This document shows positions 8,782 to 16,935 of a stretch of 64,000 nucleotides of DNA, in pieces. The stretch covers positions 122,317 through 186,316 of the forward strand of contig NZ_WBMT01000025.1 of the NCBI RefSeq assembly GCF_008923185.1, given 5' to 3'. A model generated the notes under the pieces. That model was not told the origin of the DNA. It ran no database searches and was given only the letters and a program-made list of their open reading frames with translations. How positions within the stretch are numbered: the stretch's first letter is position 1; every line of letters starts with the position of its first letter. Source of the stretch: Actinomadura rudentiformis. Its GTDB lineage: Bacteria; Actinomycetota; Actinomycetes; Streptosporangiales; Streptosporangiaceae. Position numbers and translations under genes: made by a program.

Positions 8782-9919
8782 CGGTCCCGCCACCCCGGCG
8801 ACGGTGCGCAGGCACAACGCCCGGATCGTCCTCGGCAAGGTCCGGGCCCACGGCACCCGGTCGCGGGCCGATCTGGCGCGCGACACCGGCCTGGTCAAGG
8901 CGGCGGTCTCCGCGATCGTCGCCGACCTGATCGAAGCCGGGCTGCTCGCGGAGACCGCCCCCGCGGCCGACGGCGGCAGGGGCCGTCCGGTGACGCTTCT
9001 GCGGCTGGACGGCGGCCCGGCGGTGGCGCTCGGAGTCGAGATCAACGTCGACTTCGTCAACGCGGTCGCGGTGACGCTCTCCGGCGAGGTCGTCCTGCGA
9101 GAACGGATCGCCGCTCGTGCTCCTTCGCCGGAAGAGGCCAGGGCGACGCTCACGGCCCTGGTCGACCGGCTGGACCGGCCCCTGCTCGGGGTATGCCTGG
9201 CCGTACCAGGGTTGGTCGACCCCGATACCGCTACTGTCCGGCACGCCCCCAACCTGCGCTGGCGGGACGTGCGCGTCGCCGACTGGCTACCCGGTGGCGT
9301 TGGTTGCGACAACGACGCCAACCTCGCCGTCGTGGCCGAGCACCGCAGGGGATCGCCGGTGGACTCGGCCTACCTGACCGGGACGATCGGCATCGGGGCA
9401 GGGCTCCTCCTGAATGGCAGGGTCTACCGCGGTGGTTTCGGCTACGCCGGCGAAATCGGCCACATGCCGATCGCTGGAAGCCACGCTCGCTGCGGCTGCG
9501 GCCGGACGGGCTGCTGGGAAGCGGTCGTCGGGTTGGAAGCCTTGCGGCAGCGGACGGCGCTTGCCGCCGGGGATAGGTACGACGACAAGGTCGCGGCCAT
9601 AGCTCAGCGTGCAGAAGCAGGCGAACCACGTGTGCTGGACGCACTGCGTGAACATGGCGTATGGCTCGGCCGGGGCGCCGCTGTGCTGATCAACCTTGTG
9701 AACCCGCGAGCGCTGATCCTCGGCGGCTTCTTCGCCGATCTGGCCCCCTGGTTCCTCGACACCTTCAGGGCCGAACTCGACGCGCATGTGCTGGCCGCGG
9801 ACCTGGCTCCGTGTGAACTGCGCCTGTCGACGCTCGGTGTCTCCGCAGCCTCCCTCGGCGCCGCAGACCTGGTGCTCAACCGAATCTTCGCCGATCCACT
9901 CGTCCGGCGGCAGAACTAA
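8768..9919 (+). CDS. ROK-family transcriptional regulator (XylR-like)
   Basis: 383 residues. An N-terminal winged HTH (ADLARDTGLVKAAVSAIVADL, about 34-54) is followed by a sugar-kinase-like ROK domain with a DNDANL segment. The cysteine zinc cluster is GCGCGRTGCWEAV. This is the layout of actinobacterial xylose repressors. The start lies 14 nt inside the xylA end, so the two are coupled. It is the natural candidate for binding the GTTCA operator at 7559-7584 and releasing it with xylose. Whether it also controls the downstream SnoaL/SDR pair is unknown. Confidence 0.88.
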   Translation: MAFADGPATPATVRRHNARIVLGKVRAHGTRSRADLARDTGLVKAAVSAIVADLIEAGLLAETAPAADGGRGRPVTLLRLDGGPAVALGVEINVDFVNAVAVTLSGEVVLRERIAARAPSPEEARATLTALVDRLDRPLLGVCLAVPGLVDPDTATVRHAPNLRWRDVRVADWLPGGVGCDNDANLAVVAEHRRGSPVDSAYLTGTIGIGAGLLLNGRVYRGGFGYAGEIGHMPIAGSHARCGCGRTGCWEAVVGLEALRQRTALAAGDRYDDKVAAIAQRAEAGEPRVLDALREHGVWLGRGAAVLINLVNPRALILGGFFADLAPWFLDTFRAELDAHVLAADLAPCELRLSTLGVSAASLGAADLVLNRIFADPLVRRQN

Positions 9920-10030
9920 GGAACGAGGAGCCGGATTCGCCCAGGCGGAGCCGTCCGACGTTCAGCGGATCCTTCCCGCTGAACGGGATCTCTCTTTGTC
10001 GGCCATGTGGGGTATCGCCAGACTCGCGGC

Positions 10031-10576
10031 ATGACCCAGAAATGGACGGGCCAAGAGCTGGAAGACGCCTTCCGCCTACACGCCGATACGGTGACCGCCG
10101 CGGCCGAGTCGGGGGACTGGGAGCCGTTCGTGCGGCTGTTCCTGCCGGACGCCACCTACATCGACCCGATGGTGGGCACGATGCGGGGCCACGAACAGAT
10201 ACGCCCATGGGTCACCACGACGCTCGGCACCTTTCCCGGCTCCGCGATGCGCTATCCCGAAGCCTGGCACCTCGTGGACACCGAACGCGGCAGAATCGTC
10301 TGCGAGCTGCGCAACGTCCTGCGGAATCCCGGCGACGGCAGCTCCTTCGAGGAGAACAACATCACCGTCCTCGACTACGCGGGCAACGGCCGGTTCCGCT
10401 GCGAGAAGGACGTTTACGACTCGGCGACCATGATCAAGCTGATCGAGTCCTGGGGCCGCCGGTGCTACGAGCTCGGCAGCCTCAACGAGGACGAACTGGC
10501 ATGGTTCGCCACCGCCTACCCCCACATCCTGGAGCGCCCTAGTCCTTCCCTCCCCTCGAATAGCGAGAGCGCATGA
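10031..10576 (+). CDS. SnoaL-like / NTF2-fold protein
   Basis: 181 residues from the ATG at 10031. The fold type is suggested by the AFRLHADTV..ESGDWEPFVRLFLPDATYIDP opening and the later GHEQIRPWV segment, typical of SnoaL-like polyketide cyclase or ketosteroid-isomerase-like domains. Such proteins bind or isomerise small hydrophobic substrates. The stop overlaps the start of the next SDR (ATGA), so the two are a coupled pair. The first 8 codons of the longer frame (10007) lack a better ribosome-binding site. The specific reaction is not readable. Confidence 0.7.
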   Translation: MTQKWTGQELEDAFRLHADTVTAAAESGDWEPFVRLFLPDATYIDPMVGTMRGHEQIRPWVTTTLGTFPGSAMRYPEAWHLVDTERGRIVCELRNVLRNPGDGSSFEENNITVLDYAGNGRFRCEKDVYDSATMIKLIESWGRRCYELGSLNEDELAWFATAYPHILERPSPSLPSNSESA

Positions 10577-11334
10577 ACAGACTGCAAGGCAAACGGGCTC
10601 TGGTCAGTGGGGCGGCTTCCGGCATCGCACGTGCCATCGTGCTTCGATTGCTCGAAGAGGGCGCCCAGGTCGTGGCCGTGGACGTCGCCGAGACCGGCTT
10701 GAAGGAGACCACCGAACTGGCCGACGCGGGGGACCGTCTTTCGACCAAGCTCCTGGACATCTCCGACGAGGCCGCCGTCCAGCAGGTCGTTCCGGCGGCC
10801 ATCCAGGAGCTCGGCGGACTGGACGTCCTCGTCAACGCCGCAGGCATCCTGCGCGGCGCGCACACCCACGAATGTTCTCTGGACCTGTGGAACCGGGTCA
10901 TCTCGATCAACCTGACCGGAACATTCCTGATGACCCGCGAGGCGCTCCCCGCCCTCCTGGCGACGCGGGACGGCGTGGTGATCAACTTCAGTTCGACCTC
11001 GGCCTTCTTCGCGCACCCCTACATGGCGGCCTACTCGGCCAGCAAGGGCGGCGTCGCCTCGTTCACCCATAGCCTCGCCTCGGAATACGGCAAGCAGGGA
11101 CTGCGGGCGGTGAACATCGTTCCCGGCGGGATCAGCAGCGGTATCACCGACAATATCGGCGGTCTCGTCCCGCCGGACACCGACTGGGGCCTGTTCATGA
11201 AGTTGAGCCCGGCGCTGCCCGGTGGCATCCCCGGGCCGGAGAAGGTGGCCGGCGTCGTCGCGATGCTCGTCTCCGGAGACGGTTCCTTCATCACCGGCAC
11301 CGAGATCCGCGTTGACGGCGGCGCACATCAATAG
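10573..11334 (+). CDS. short-chain dehydrogenase/reductase
   Basis: 253 residues, classical SDR: SGAASGIA cofactor loop, NAAG, NFSSTSAFF with the active Ser, YSASKGG with Tyr/Lys, and a C-terminal RVDGGAHQ. It is translationally coupled to the SnoaL-like gene and ends at a strong hairpin terminator. It could dehydrogenate a sugar or a cyclic alcohol. Position beside xylA suggests sugar metabolism, while the SnoaL partner suggests an aglycone substrate. Neither is proven. Confidence 0.9.
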   Translation: MNRLQGKRALVSGAASGIARAIVLRLLEEGAQVVAVDVAETGLKETTELADAGDRLSTKLLDISDEAAVQQVVPAAIQELGGLDVLVNAAGILRGAHTHECSLDLWNRVISINLTGTFLMTREALPALLATRDGVVINFSSTSAFFAHPYMAAYSASKGGVASFTHSLASEYGKQGLRAVNIVPGGISSGITDNIGGLVPPDTDWGLFMKLSPALPGGIPGPEKVAGVVAMLVSGDGSFITGTEIRVDGGAHQ

Positions 11335-11340
11335 GGTCGA

Positions 11341-11371
11341 GTGACCTGCCCCCGCCCTGGGGGCAGGTCAC
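11341..11371. terminator. bidirectional hairpin terminator
   Basis: A perfect 13-bp inverted repeat (GTGACCTGCCCCC / GGGGGCAGGTCAC, 5-nt loop) lies between the convergent SDR (plus) and ABC permease (minus) genes, 6 nt after the SDR stop. Confidence 0.85.
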
Positions 11372-11399
11372 CGCAGCCTGCCGTCCGGCTCCAAGTTCC

Positions 11400-12296
11400 T
11401 CATCCCTTGACTCCGGACCCGACGACGCCCCGGATGAAGTAGCGCTGGGCGAACAAGAAGATCAGCATCACGGGCAGGACGTACAGGGCGGCCGCCGCTG
11501 CTTGCACGGTCGGCAGGGGGTTGCCGTGTGGATCCTGGTACCAGGCCGTGATGGCCACGGACAGCGTCGTGTGGTCGGCGTCGAGCAGCAGAGCGGGTGC
11601 GATGTAGTCGCCCCAGTTCCAGGTGAAGGACAGCAGGAATGCCGTGACCAGCACGGGACGGGAGAGGGGCAGGAAGATCCTGACAAAGATCCGTCCCCAG
11701 CCGCAGCCGTCGATGATCGCCGCGTCCTCCAGCTCGCGCGGGATCGCCGCGAAGAACTGCCGGAACAGGAAGACCAGGAAGGGGGACGCGGCCAGGCCCC
11801 ACAGAACCCAGGGCCAGTAGGTGTTGACCAGCCCGATCCGGGAGAACAGCACGTATGTCGGCAGGATCGTCAGAACCTGCGGCAGCATCATCGTGGACAG
11901 CAGCACGAGGAACATCACGCGCTTGCCGGGGGCCTGCAGCCGTGCGAATCCGAACCCGACCACCGCGCTGGACAGTGTGATGAGCACCGCGTAGGTCGTT
12001 GCCAGGAACAGCGAGTTCATCGCGTAGGCGGGGAAGTTGATGTCCGTGAACGCGTGGGTGAAGTTGCTCCACTGCGGTTCCGCGGGCAGGATCTTTGTAG
12101 GCACGGCGACCCACTCGCCGCGTGTCTTGAGCGCGGCCAGCAGCAGCCAGAAGAACGGACCGGCGAAGACCACGGCAAGCGCCAGCAGGATGATGTAGGT
12201 GGCGCCGGCGCTTCGGCGTCGGCGCCGCAGTGCCGGGCGACTGCCGACCAGGCGTGTCCTGCTCGTGTGCACCGCATGACTCCTAACGGTCTGCAT
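11400..12296 (-). CDS. carbohydrate ABC transporter permease (MalG family)
   Basis: 298-residue inner-membrane permease with six predicted helices. The EAA loop (EDAAIIDGCGWGRIFVRI) contacts the ATPase, and the C terminus GVVGSGVKG is typical of the MalG/LacG group. It is last in the importer operon. The frame starts at ATG 12296, overlapping the MalF-like stop. A GTG at 12272 preceded by TTAGGAG may be the true start. No ATP-binding gene is present, as commonly seen in actinomycetes that share the MsiK-type ATPase. The substrate is inferred to be an oligosaccharide released by the neighbouring glycosidases. Confidence 0.92.
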   Translation of the reverse strand: MQTVRSHAVHTSRTRLVGSRPALRRRRRSAGATYIILLALAVVFAGPFFWLLLAALKTRGEWVAVPTKILPAEPQWSNFTHAFTDINFPAYAMNSLFLATTYAVLITLSSAVVGFGFARLQAPGKRVMFLVLLSTMMLPQVLTILPTYVLFSRIGLVNTYWPWVLWGLAASPFLVFLFRQFFAAIPRELEDAAIIDGCGWGRIFVRIFLPLSRPVLVTAFLLSFTWNWGDYIAPALLLDADHTTLSVAITAWYQDPHGNPLPTVQAAAAALYVLPVMLIFLFAQRYFIRGVVGSGVKG

Positions 12297-13206
12297 CGCT
12301 GTCGACCTCGTAGTGGACCCACGAACGGCTCGACCGCATGAGCAGCAGGGTGAAGGCGAGAGTGATGAGGAAGAGGACCCACAACATCGCCGAGCCGTAG
12401 CCGAAGCGGTTGCTCAAGAAGAACTGCTCCCACACCTGCACCATGTACAGGTGCGTGCCCTGCGGCACCTGACCAAGAGTCACCATGCTGTTGGTTTCGG
12501 CGAGGAGCAGCGGTTGCACGATGATCTGAAAGGTCGCGATGACACCGGTGATCACCTGAAAGTAGATGACCGGTGAGATCATCGGCACGGTGACGTGGCG
12601 GAACACCCTCCACGGGCCCGCGCCGTCCATGCGGGCCGCCTCCTCGAGCTCGGTGGGCACTCCCTGCAGCGCGGCGAGCATGATGATCATGCCGCCGCCG
12701 ACGCCCCACAGGCACAGGAGGATGAGTGCGTAGAAGGCCATCGGATCGACGAGCCAGGTGATCCGGTCGAGTCCGGTGACGCTGAGGATGGCGTTCAGAA
12801 TGCCGGCGTCCCGGTTCAGGATGAGCTTCCACATGATGGCCGTCGCGACGATCGGAACGACGGACGGCAGGTAGAAGACGGTGCGCCAGAGCCCCACCGC
12901 TTTCAGCCGGCGGTTGAGCAGAACGGCCAGGCCGAGCGCGCCGACGACGCTGAGCGGCACCACGATCGCCGTGAAGACGATCGTCCTGACCAGGGCCGCC
13001 CAGGCGTCCTGGTCGCCGAGCAGCTCTGTGTAGTTGCGCAGGCCGACCCAGTTCCACCGGGGCGAGCTGCCGTCGAAGTTGGTCAGACTGATGCCGAACG
13101 CGTACAGGAGCGGTGCGGCGGTCAGGAGGAGAAAGCCCACTACCCACGGTCCCACGAACAGGTAGAACGTTCTCCTCGGGTAGCGGGACCAGGTGTGTCG
13201 TGCCAT
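12283..13206 (-). CDS. carbohydrate ABC transporter permease (MalF/UgpA family)
   Basis: 307 residues with an N-terminal TRP-like membrane segment (YLFVGPWVVGFLLLT) and about six helices. The EAA motif is ELEEAARMDGAGPWRVFRHV. It heterodimerises with the MalG-type permease encoded next. The ATG at 13206 lies 7 nt after the binding-protein stop, so the three genes form one operon controlled by the element at 14648-14671. Confidence 0.93.
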   Translation of the reverse strand: MARHTWSRYPRRTFYLFVGPWVVGFLLLTAAPLLYAFGISLTNFDGSSPRWNWVGLRNYTELLGDQDAWAALVRTIVFTAIVVPLSVVGALGLAVLLNRRLKAVGLWRTVFYLPSVVPIVATAIMWKLILNRDAGILNAILSVTGLDRITWLVDPMAFYALILLCLWGVGGGMIIMLAALQGVPTELEEAARMDGAGPWRVFRHVTVPMISPVIYFQVITGVIATFQIIVQPLLLAETNSMVTLGQVPQGTHLYMVQVWEQFFLSNRFGYGSAMLWVLFLITLAFTLLLMRSSRSWVHYEVDSDADR

Positions 13207-13213
13207 GTCCGCC

Positions 13214-14557
13214 TCAGCCGATTCGCTCTTTGCCCTGCTTCAGCAGCTTGTTGATCTCATCGGTGACCGCGGCGCAGGCGGCGTCGACGGTCTGCTTGTT
13301 CTTGATCACTCGTTGCAGGTGCTTGTCGAGCGTGGCGTTCCAAGCGTCGGCCGTGACGTACGGCGAGTCGGGGAGAGGGGCGAGGTACTGGAGCTCGCTC
13401 TGGGCGACCTTGTGCGCCTGCTTCTGGTACGGCAGGTCCTGCGGCAGCTTAGGGAGCAACGACTTCAATGAAGGAAGCCCCCACCCGCTCTTGGCCCGTT
13501 CCTGCGCAGGCGGGCCTGCAATGAAGTACTCCATGAACTTCCAGGCCTCGTTTTTGTGCTTTGTCTTGGCCGGAATCCATGCTCCTTGGCCGGAGTAGCA
13601 AGGACTGATCCGCCTGTCGCCCATGAGCGGGGCGGGCGCCATCCGGATGTCCTTGTTCAGGGCCGAGTCCTTGATGAAGTTGCCACCGAACCAGTAGCCG
13701 TCCTGTGTGATCGCCATCCGTTTGGCGCTGAAGGTGGACATGTCCGAGCCGTCCGGCAGGGGGTTCAACGACGTCGGGCCAACGCCCGCCTTGGCGAAGT
13801 CGACGTACCAGCTGAAGGCGCGGCGCGCGGCGGTCGTGGTGAAGTCGACCTCGCTCAGGTCCGCGCTGTACAGCTGCGCGCCTTGCTGGAGCACCATCGT
13901 GGCCATCGGGGCGTACAGGCTCCAAGCCCACTCGACACCGAGGCCGAAGACCTTCGTCGATCCGCCCTGCTTGACTGTCAGACGCTTGGCGACGGCCAGC
14001 AGCTCGTCGTAGCTCATGGGCTGCGAGTCGCTCAGGTGCGGAACCTTCGCCTGGTCGAACAGCGCGGTGTTGTACCAGAGCGTCGCGTCCTGGCTCCAGT
14101 CCTTGACGATGCCGTAGTAGCCACCTTGGCCGATCCTGTGGCCGTCCCAGCGGAAGCTGTCGTTGACGGGATGGAGATCGTCCTTCTTCAACACCTGGCT
14201 CTTCTCCAGGTAGGGAGTCAGGTCCATCGCGAGGCCCCGGGCGTTCGTGTTCGCGCTGCCCACCGCGCCGCCGATCGTGATGTCCGGCGGGTTGCCCGAG
14301 GCCAGCATCGCACTGAGGCGCGCAGGGTCGTGCTGCAAAAACCTGATCTTGATGCCGGGGTTCTTCGCCTCGAAGTCGGCGATGGTCTCCTTGGGGAGGT
14401 CCTCGGCGCTGAACATCGCGGTGAGCGTCACCGAGCCGCCGCTGCCTGATGAACCTGCGTTACAACCGCTGAGCAGCGACCCCGCCGCGGCACTGCCCGC
14501 GGCGGCGGCTGCTCCTGTGAGCAGTCGCCGCCTGCTGATCAGTCCAGATGTGTTCAT
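13214..14557 (-). CDS. extracellular sugar-binding lipoprotein of ABC transporter
   Basis: 447 residues. The signal peptide has a twin-arginine-type SRRRLL (8-13), a long alanine/glycine hydrophobic stretch and lipobox LLSGC with Cys32 as lipidation site. The mature protein resembles SBP_bac_1 family sugar receptors (FEAKNPGIKI, PDITIGG, later GKRMAITQDGYW-like and WKFMEYFI segments). It captures a carbohydrate outside the membrane for the two permeases that follow. The promoter 91 nt upstream carries the 24-bp element shared with the GH10 and GH3/GH1 promoters, which ties the importer to those glycosidases. Confidence 0.93.
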   Translation of the reverse strand: MNTSGLISRRRLLTGAAAAAGSAAAGSLLSGCNAGSSGSGGSVTLTAMFSAEDLPKETIADFEAKNPGIKIRFLQHDPARLSAMLASGNPPDITIGGAVGSANTNARGLAMDLTPYLEKSQVLKKDDLHPVNDSFRWDGHRIGQGGYYGIVKDWSQDATLWYNTALFDQAKVPHLSDSQPMSYDELLAVAKRLTVKQGGSTKVFGLGVEWAWSLYAPMATMVLQQGAQLYSADLSEVDFTTTAARRAFSWYVDFAKAGVGPTSLNPLPDGSDMSTFSAKRMAITQDGYWFGGNFIKDSALNKDIRMAPAPLMGDRRISPCYSGQGAWIPAKTKHKNEAWKFMEYFIAGPPAQERAKSGWGLPSLKSLLPKLPQDLPYQKQAHKVAQSELQYLAPLPDSPYVTADAWNATLDKHLQRVIKNKQTVDAACAAVTDEINKLLKQGKERIG

Positions 14558-14647
14558 GTCGACCTCCTGGCGCGGGTGTGACTCAGGCTCCTTCGAGCGA
14601 CCCGGGGTGGTTCGAGCGACCCGGGGCAGGTGGAGGCGACACTACAG

Positions 14648-14671
14648 CGAAACCCGTACACCTGCTACATT
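14648..14671 (-). promoter_or_regulatory. shared 24-bp regulatory element, copy A (importer promoter)
   Basis: On the minus strand it reads AATGTAGCAG-GT-GTAC-GGG-TTTCG. It matches the two other copies at 16845 and 19390 with consensus ARTGTRKCAG-N2-GTAC-KRR-TTTCG. It lies 91 nt before the binding-protein start, in the divergent region shared with the first TetR gene, so it may also govern that gene. Confidence 0.75.
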
Positions 14672-14851
14672 TTCCCTCGGTTAATTCGTCATAACGTCGA
14701 GCCCATCCCGGCGGTGCCGACCCGCGGTGGAGCCGATGGCGTTCGGGGAGCTGCAAGTGATCGAGATTCGAGAAGCGGCGCGTGCCAGGCCGGCTGAGAC
14801 AGCACGGTCGCAGCGGCGGGACACGACGGCGGCCGTACTATGGTTCCTGGC

Positions 14852-15475
14852 ATGAGCGCGACGAGACCCGGCCGTGTCCGAGGCCCGTATGCCAAGTCGG
14901 CACAACGCTCGAAAGAGATCCTTGAGGCGGCTACCGCTGTTTTCGCGGCTCGCGGTTATCACGGTGGAACACTGCGCGACATCTCACGTCAGCTCAATCT
15001 GAGCCTGACCAGCATCGTGCACCACTTCGGCACCAAGTACGAGCTGCTCGAAGCGGTTCTGGAACGGGCAGACGTGACTGTCGGGACGGGCTTCGCGCCC
15101 TTCGACTTCGAGGCCGACTGCGTCGAGCGTGGCGTCGCCCTCGCAACCATCGAGAGGGTGCGTTCCAATCTCGAACGACCCGAACTGCTCAGGCTCCTGG
15201 CGATTCTCGCCGCGGAGTCGTCCGCCCCGGATCATCCTGCTCACGGCTGGTTCGTCGAACGTTACCGAAAGAAGAGCGCATCGCTCGCCGAGGCGTTCGC
15301 CTACGATCAGACTCAGGGCCGCGTCGATGCGGCTCGCGATCCCCGGCTGCTGAGCAGTTTGCTCATCGGCACCTGGGACGGGATTCAGTTGCAGTGGCTC
15401 ATCGATCCGTCACATGACATGGAGCGGGCCATGCGCACGTTCTTCGAGTGGGCGGTCCCTGAAGCGCTCTCGTGA
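14852..15475 (+). CDS. TetR-family regulator (first of two paralogues)
   Basis: 207 residues from ATG 14852. The N-terminal HTH region is GRVRGPYAKSAQRSKEILEAA..GTLRDISRQLNLS..IVHHFG. The C-terminal ligand domain ends with IQLQWLIDPSHDM. Starting at 14852 gives the same length (207) and the same RGPYxK opening as the second TetR at 26125-26748, which supports this start over 14840. It is divergent from the ABC importer operon. The three 24-bp elements (14648, 16845, 19390) are probably its operators. The inducer is unknown, presumably a glycoside or aglycone. Confidence 0.88.
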   Translation: MSATRPGRVRGPYAKSAQRSKEILEAATAVFAARGYHGGTLRDISRQLNLSLTSIVHHFGTKYELLEAVLERADVTVGTGFAPFDFEADCVERGVALATIERVRSNLERPELLRLLAILAAESSAPDHPAHGWFVERYRKKSASLAEAFAYDQTQGRVDAARDPRLLSSLLIGTWDGIQLQWLIDPSHDMERAMRTFFEWAVPEALS

Positions 15476-15508
15476 GAGTCACGATGCAGCTGAGGGCCTC
15501 GGAAGGGC

Positions 15509-15555
15509 CATCCTTCGGTTCTGCCGGCTTGCGGGCCGGCAAGCACCGAAGGATG
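15509..15555. terminator. bidirectional hairpin terminator
   Basis: Outer arms CATCCTTCGG and CCGAAGGATG enclose an inner GCCGGC/GGCCGGC stem. It sits between the convergent TetR gene and the GH10 gene. Confidence 0.85.
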
Positions 15556-15643
15556 ACCCTGTTCAAGGCGAGTAGGGACTGCCGCCATGAGGGCGGTCGT
15601 GCTTCATCCCGGTCGTCCCCGAGGTCTTCTGTTGCGAGACGAA

Positions 15644-16780
15644 TCAGTGACGCGCCAGAGCGGCCCAGATGGCGAAGAAGGCCGGCTTCGGGCGGTACTT
15701 GTCGTCGAACACCAGTGGCTTCGCCCCCGGGACCCAGGTATATGCGTGCTTGTCGGTGAAGCCCCAGAAACTGATGTCCCGTACCCCGGCGTCCAGCGCC
15801 TCGTTGACGATTTTCCCGTAGATCTCCGCCTGGTTCCCGAACTCGCCATTGTCGGGAAGGGGAGTCAGGTGCACGTCCATCTCCGTGATGGCGACCTGGA
15901 GGCCGAGTGCCTTGTAGGACTTCACGATGTCTGTGATCACCCCGGGCTCGGGCGGCGAGAAGGTCAGGTGCGTTTCGAGCCCGACACCGCTGATGGGCAC
16001 ACCTTTCCGCACCAGGCCGGCGACGAGGTCATAGAGCTCTTGGCGCTTGGCCGGGTAGTACTCCACCAGGGCCTCGTTGAGGAACAGCTTGGCCTTGGGG
16101 TTTGCGGCGTGCGCGATGCGGAACGCCTCGGCGATGTAGTCAGGGCCGAGGACCCGGTAGAAGTAGTTCTGCTCGAGCCCGGTACCGCCGAAGGTGGACA
16201 AGGCCTCAGTGATGACGTCCCACCGGTCCACCTTTCCGGCGTACCGAGTCATGAGTGTTTTGAAGTGGGTGGTCATCGCGGCGCGCAGCTGAGCCGGATC
16301 CTGGATCTGCTCCAGCCAGGGCGGGTTGCAGCAGTTGGAGATGAGGCCGTGGCCCTTGACCGCCATGCGGTTTTGTTTCGCGAAGGCGACGAGCCGGTCG
16401 AGCTTTGTGAAGTCGAAGACGCCTTGCTGCGGTTCGCTGAAGGCCCACTTCAGTTCGTTCTCGGGCGACAGGCTGTTGAACTGTGTCGCGAGCACCTTCG
16501 CGAACAGGGGCTCATCGAGATAGGCCGGATTGATCGCCCCGGAACCGATGAGAATGCCCGTCCGAGCCGCTTGCCCTCGCAGGGTAAGCGCCGCCGCATC
16601 AGCATTGGCGGCCGGAAGGTATGCGCTGGTGACGAAGGTGAGAACGGTGGCGATGATGAGCGCGCTGATCCGCCGGAATCCACGACGGTGAAGGGACCGT
16701 GTCCTGGCACGCCCGTAGCTGTGACTCGGTTGTCTTCGGAAAGCGCATGCACCAGGCAGAGTCGATCGTAGGTTGCTCAC
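15644..16780 (-). CDS. secreted GH10-family glycoside hydrolase with atypical active site (TomA/xylanase-like)
   Basis: 378 residues with an arginine-rich N terminus (HRRGFRR), a hydrophobic segment and likely cleavage near ANA-DA (about 60), so exported. The GH10 barrel is evident (NSLSPENELKW, FRIAHAANPKAKLFLNEA, VPISGVGLETHL). Acid/base E192 and nucleophile E300 (ITEMD) are retained. However, the Asn that normally precedes the acid/base Glu is Thr191 (WDVITEA). The usual HTLVWHSQ-type strand reads HGLISNCCNPPW, losing the -1 subsite Trp/His/Gln. A plain xylanase is therefore doubtful. GH10 enzymes acting on saponins (tomatinases) are an alternative. It has its own copy of the 24-bp element 65 nt upstream. 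Confidence 0.8.
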   Translation of the reverse strand: MSNLRSTLPGACAFRRQPSHSYGRARTRSLHRRGFRRISALIIATVLTFVTSAYLPAANADAAALTLRGQAARTGILIGSGAINPAYLDEPLFAKVLATQFNSLSPENELKWAFSEPQQGVFDFTKLDRLVAFAKQNRMAVKGHGLISNCCNPPWLEQIQDPAQLRAAMTTHFKTLMTRYAGKVDRWDVITEALSTFGGTGLEQNYFYRVLGPDYIAEAFRIAHAANPKAKLFLNEALVEYYPAKRQELYDLVAGLVRKGVPISGVGLETHLTFSPPEPGVITDIVKSYKALGLQVAITEMDVHLTPLPDNGEFGNQAEIYGKIVNEALDAGVRDISFWGFTDKHAYTWVPGAKPLVFDDKYRPKPAFFAIWAALARH

Positions 16781-16844
16781 CGTACCTCCTGTGAAGACGT
16801 GAACGCGCCGACGTAACCCTGGCCGGGGTGAGGAGAACTTAACA

Positions 16845-16868
16845 CGAAATTAGTACAGCTGCCACACT
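16845..16868 (-). promoter_or_regulatory. shared 24-bp regulatory element, copy B (GH10 promoter)
   Basis: On the minus strand AGTGTGGCAG-CT-GTAC-TAA-TTTCG, 65 nt upstream of the GH10 start and in the same orientation relative to transcription as copy A. Confidence 0.75.
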
Positions 16869-16935
16869 TTCAAATGGCGTAAGGTCACCAGGAGAGCCCT
16901 GGGTAACGGAGCAGTTGGCCGGCGTCGATGTTCGC

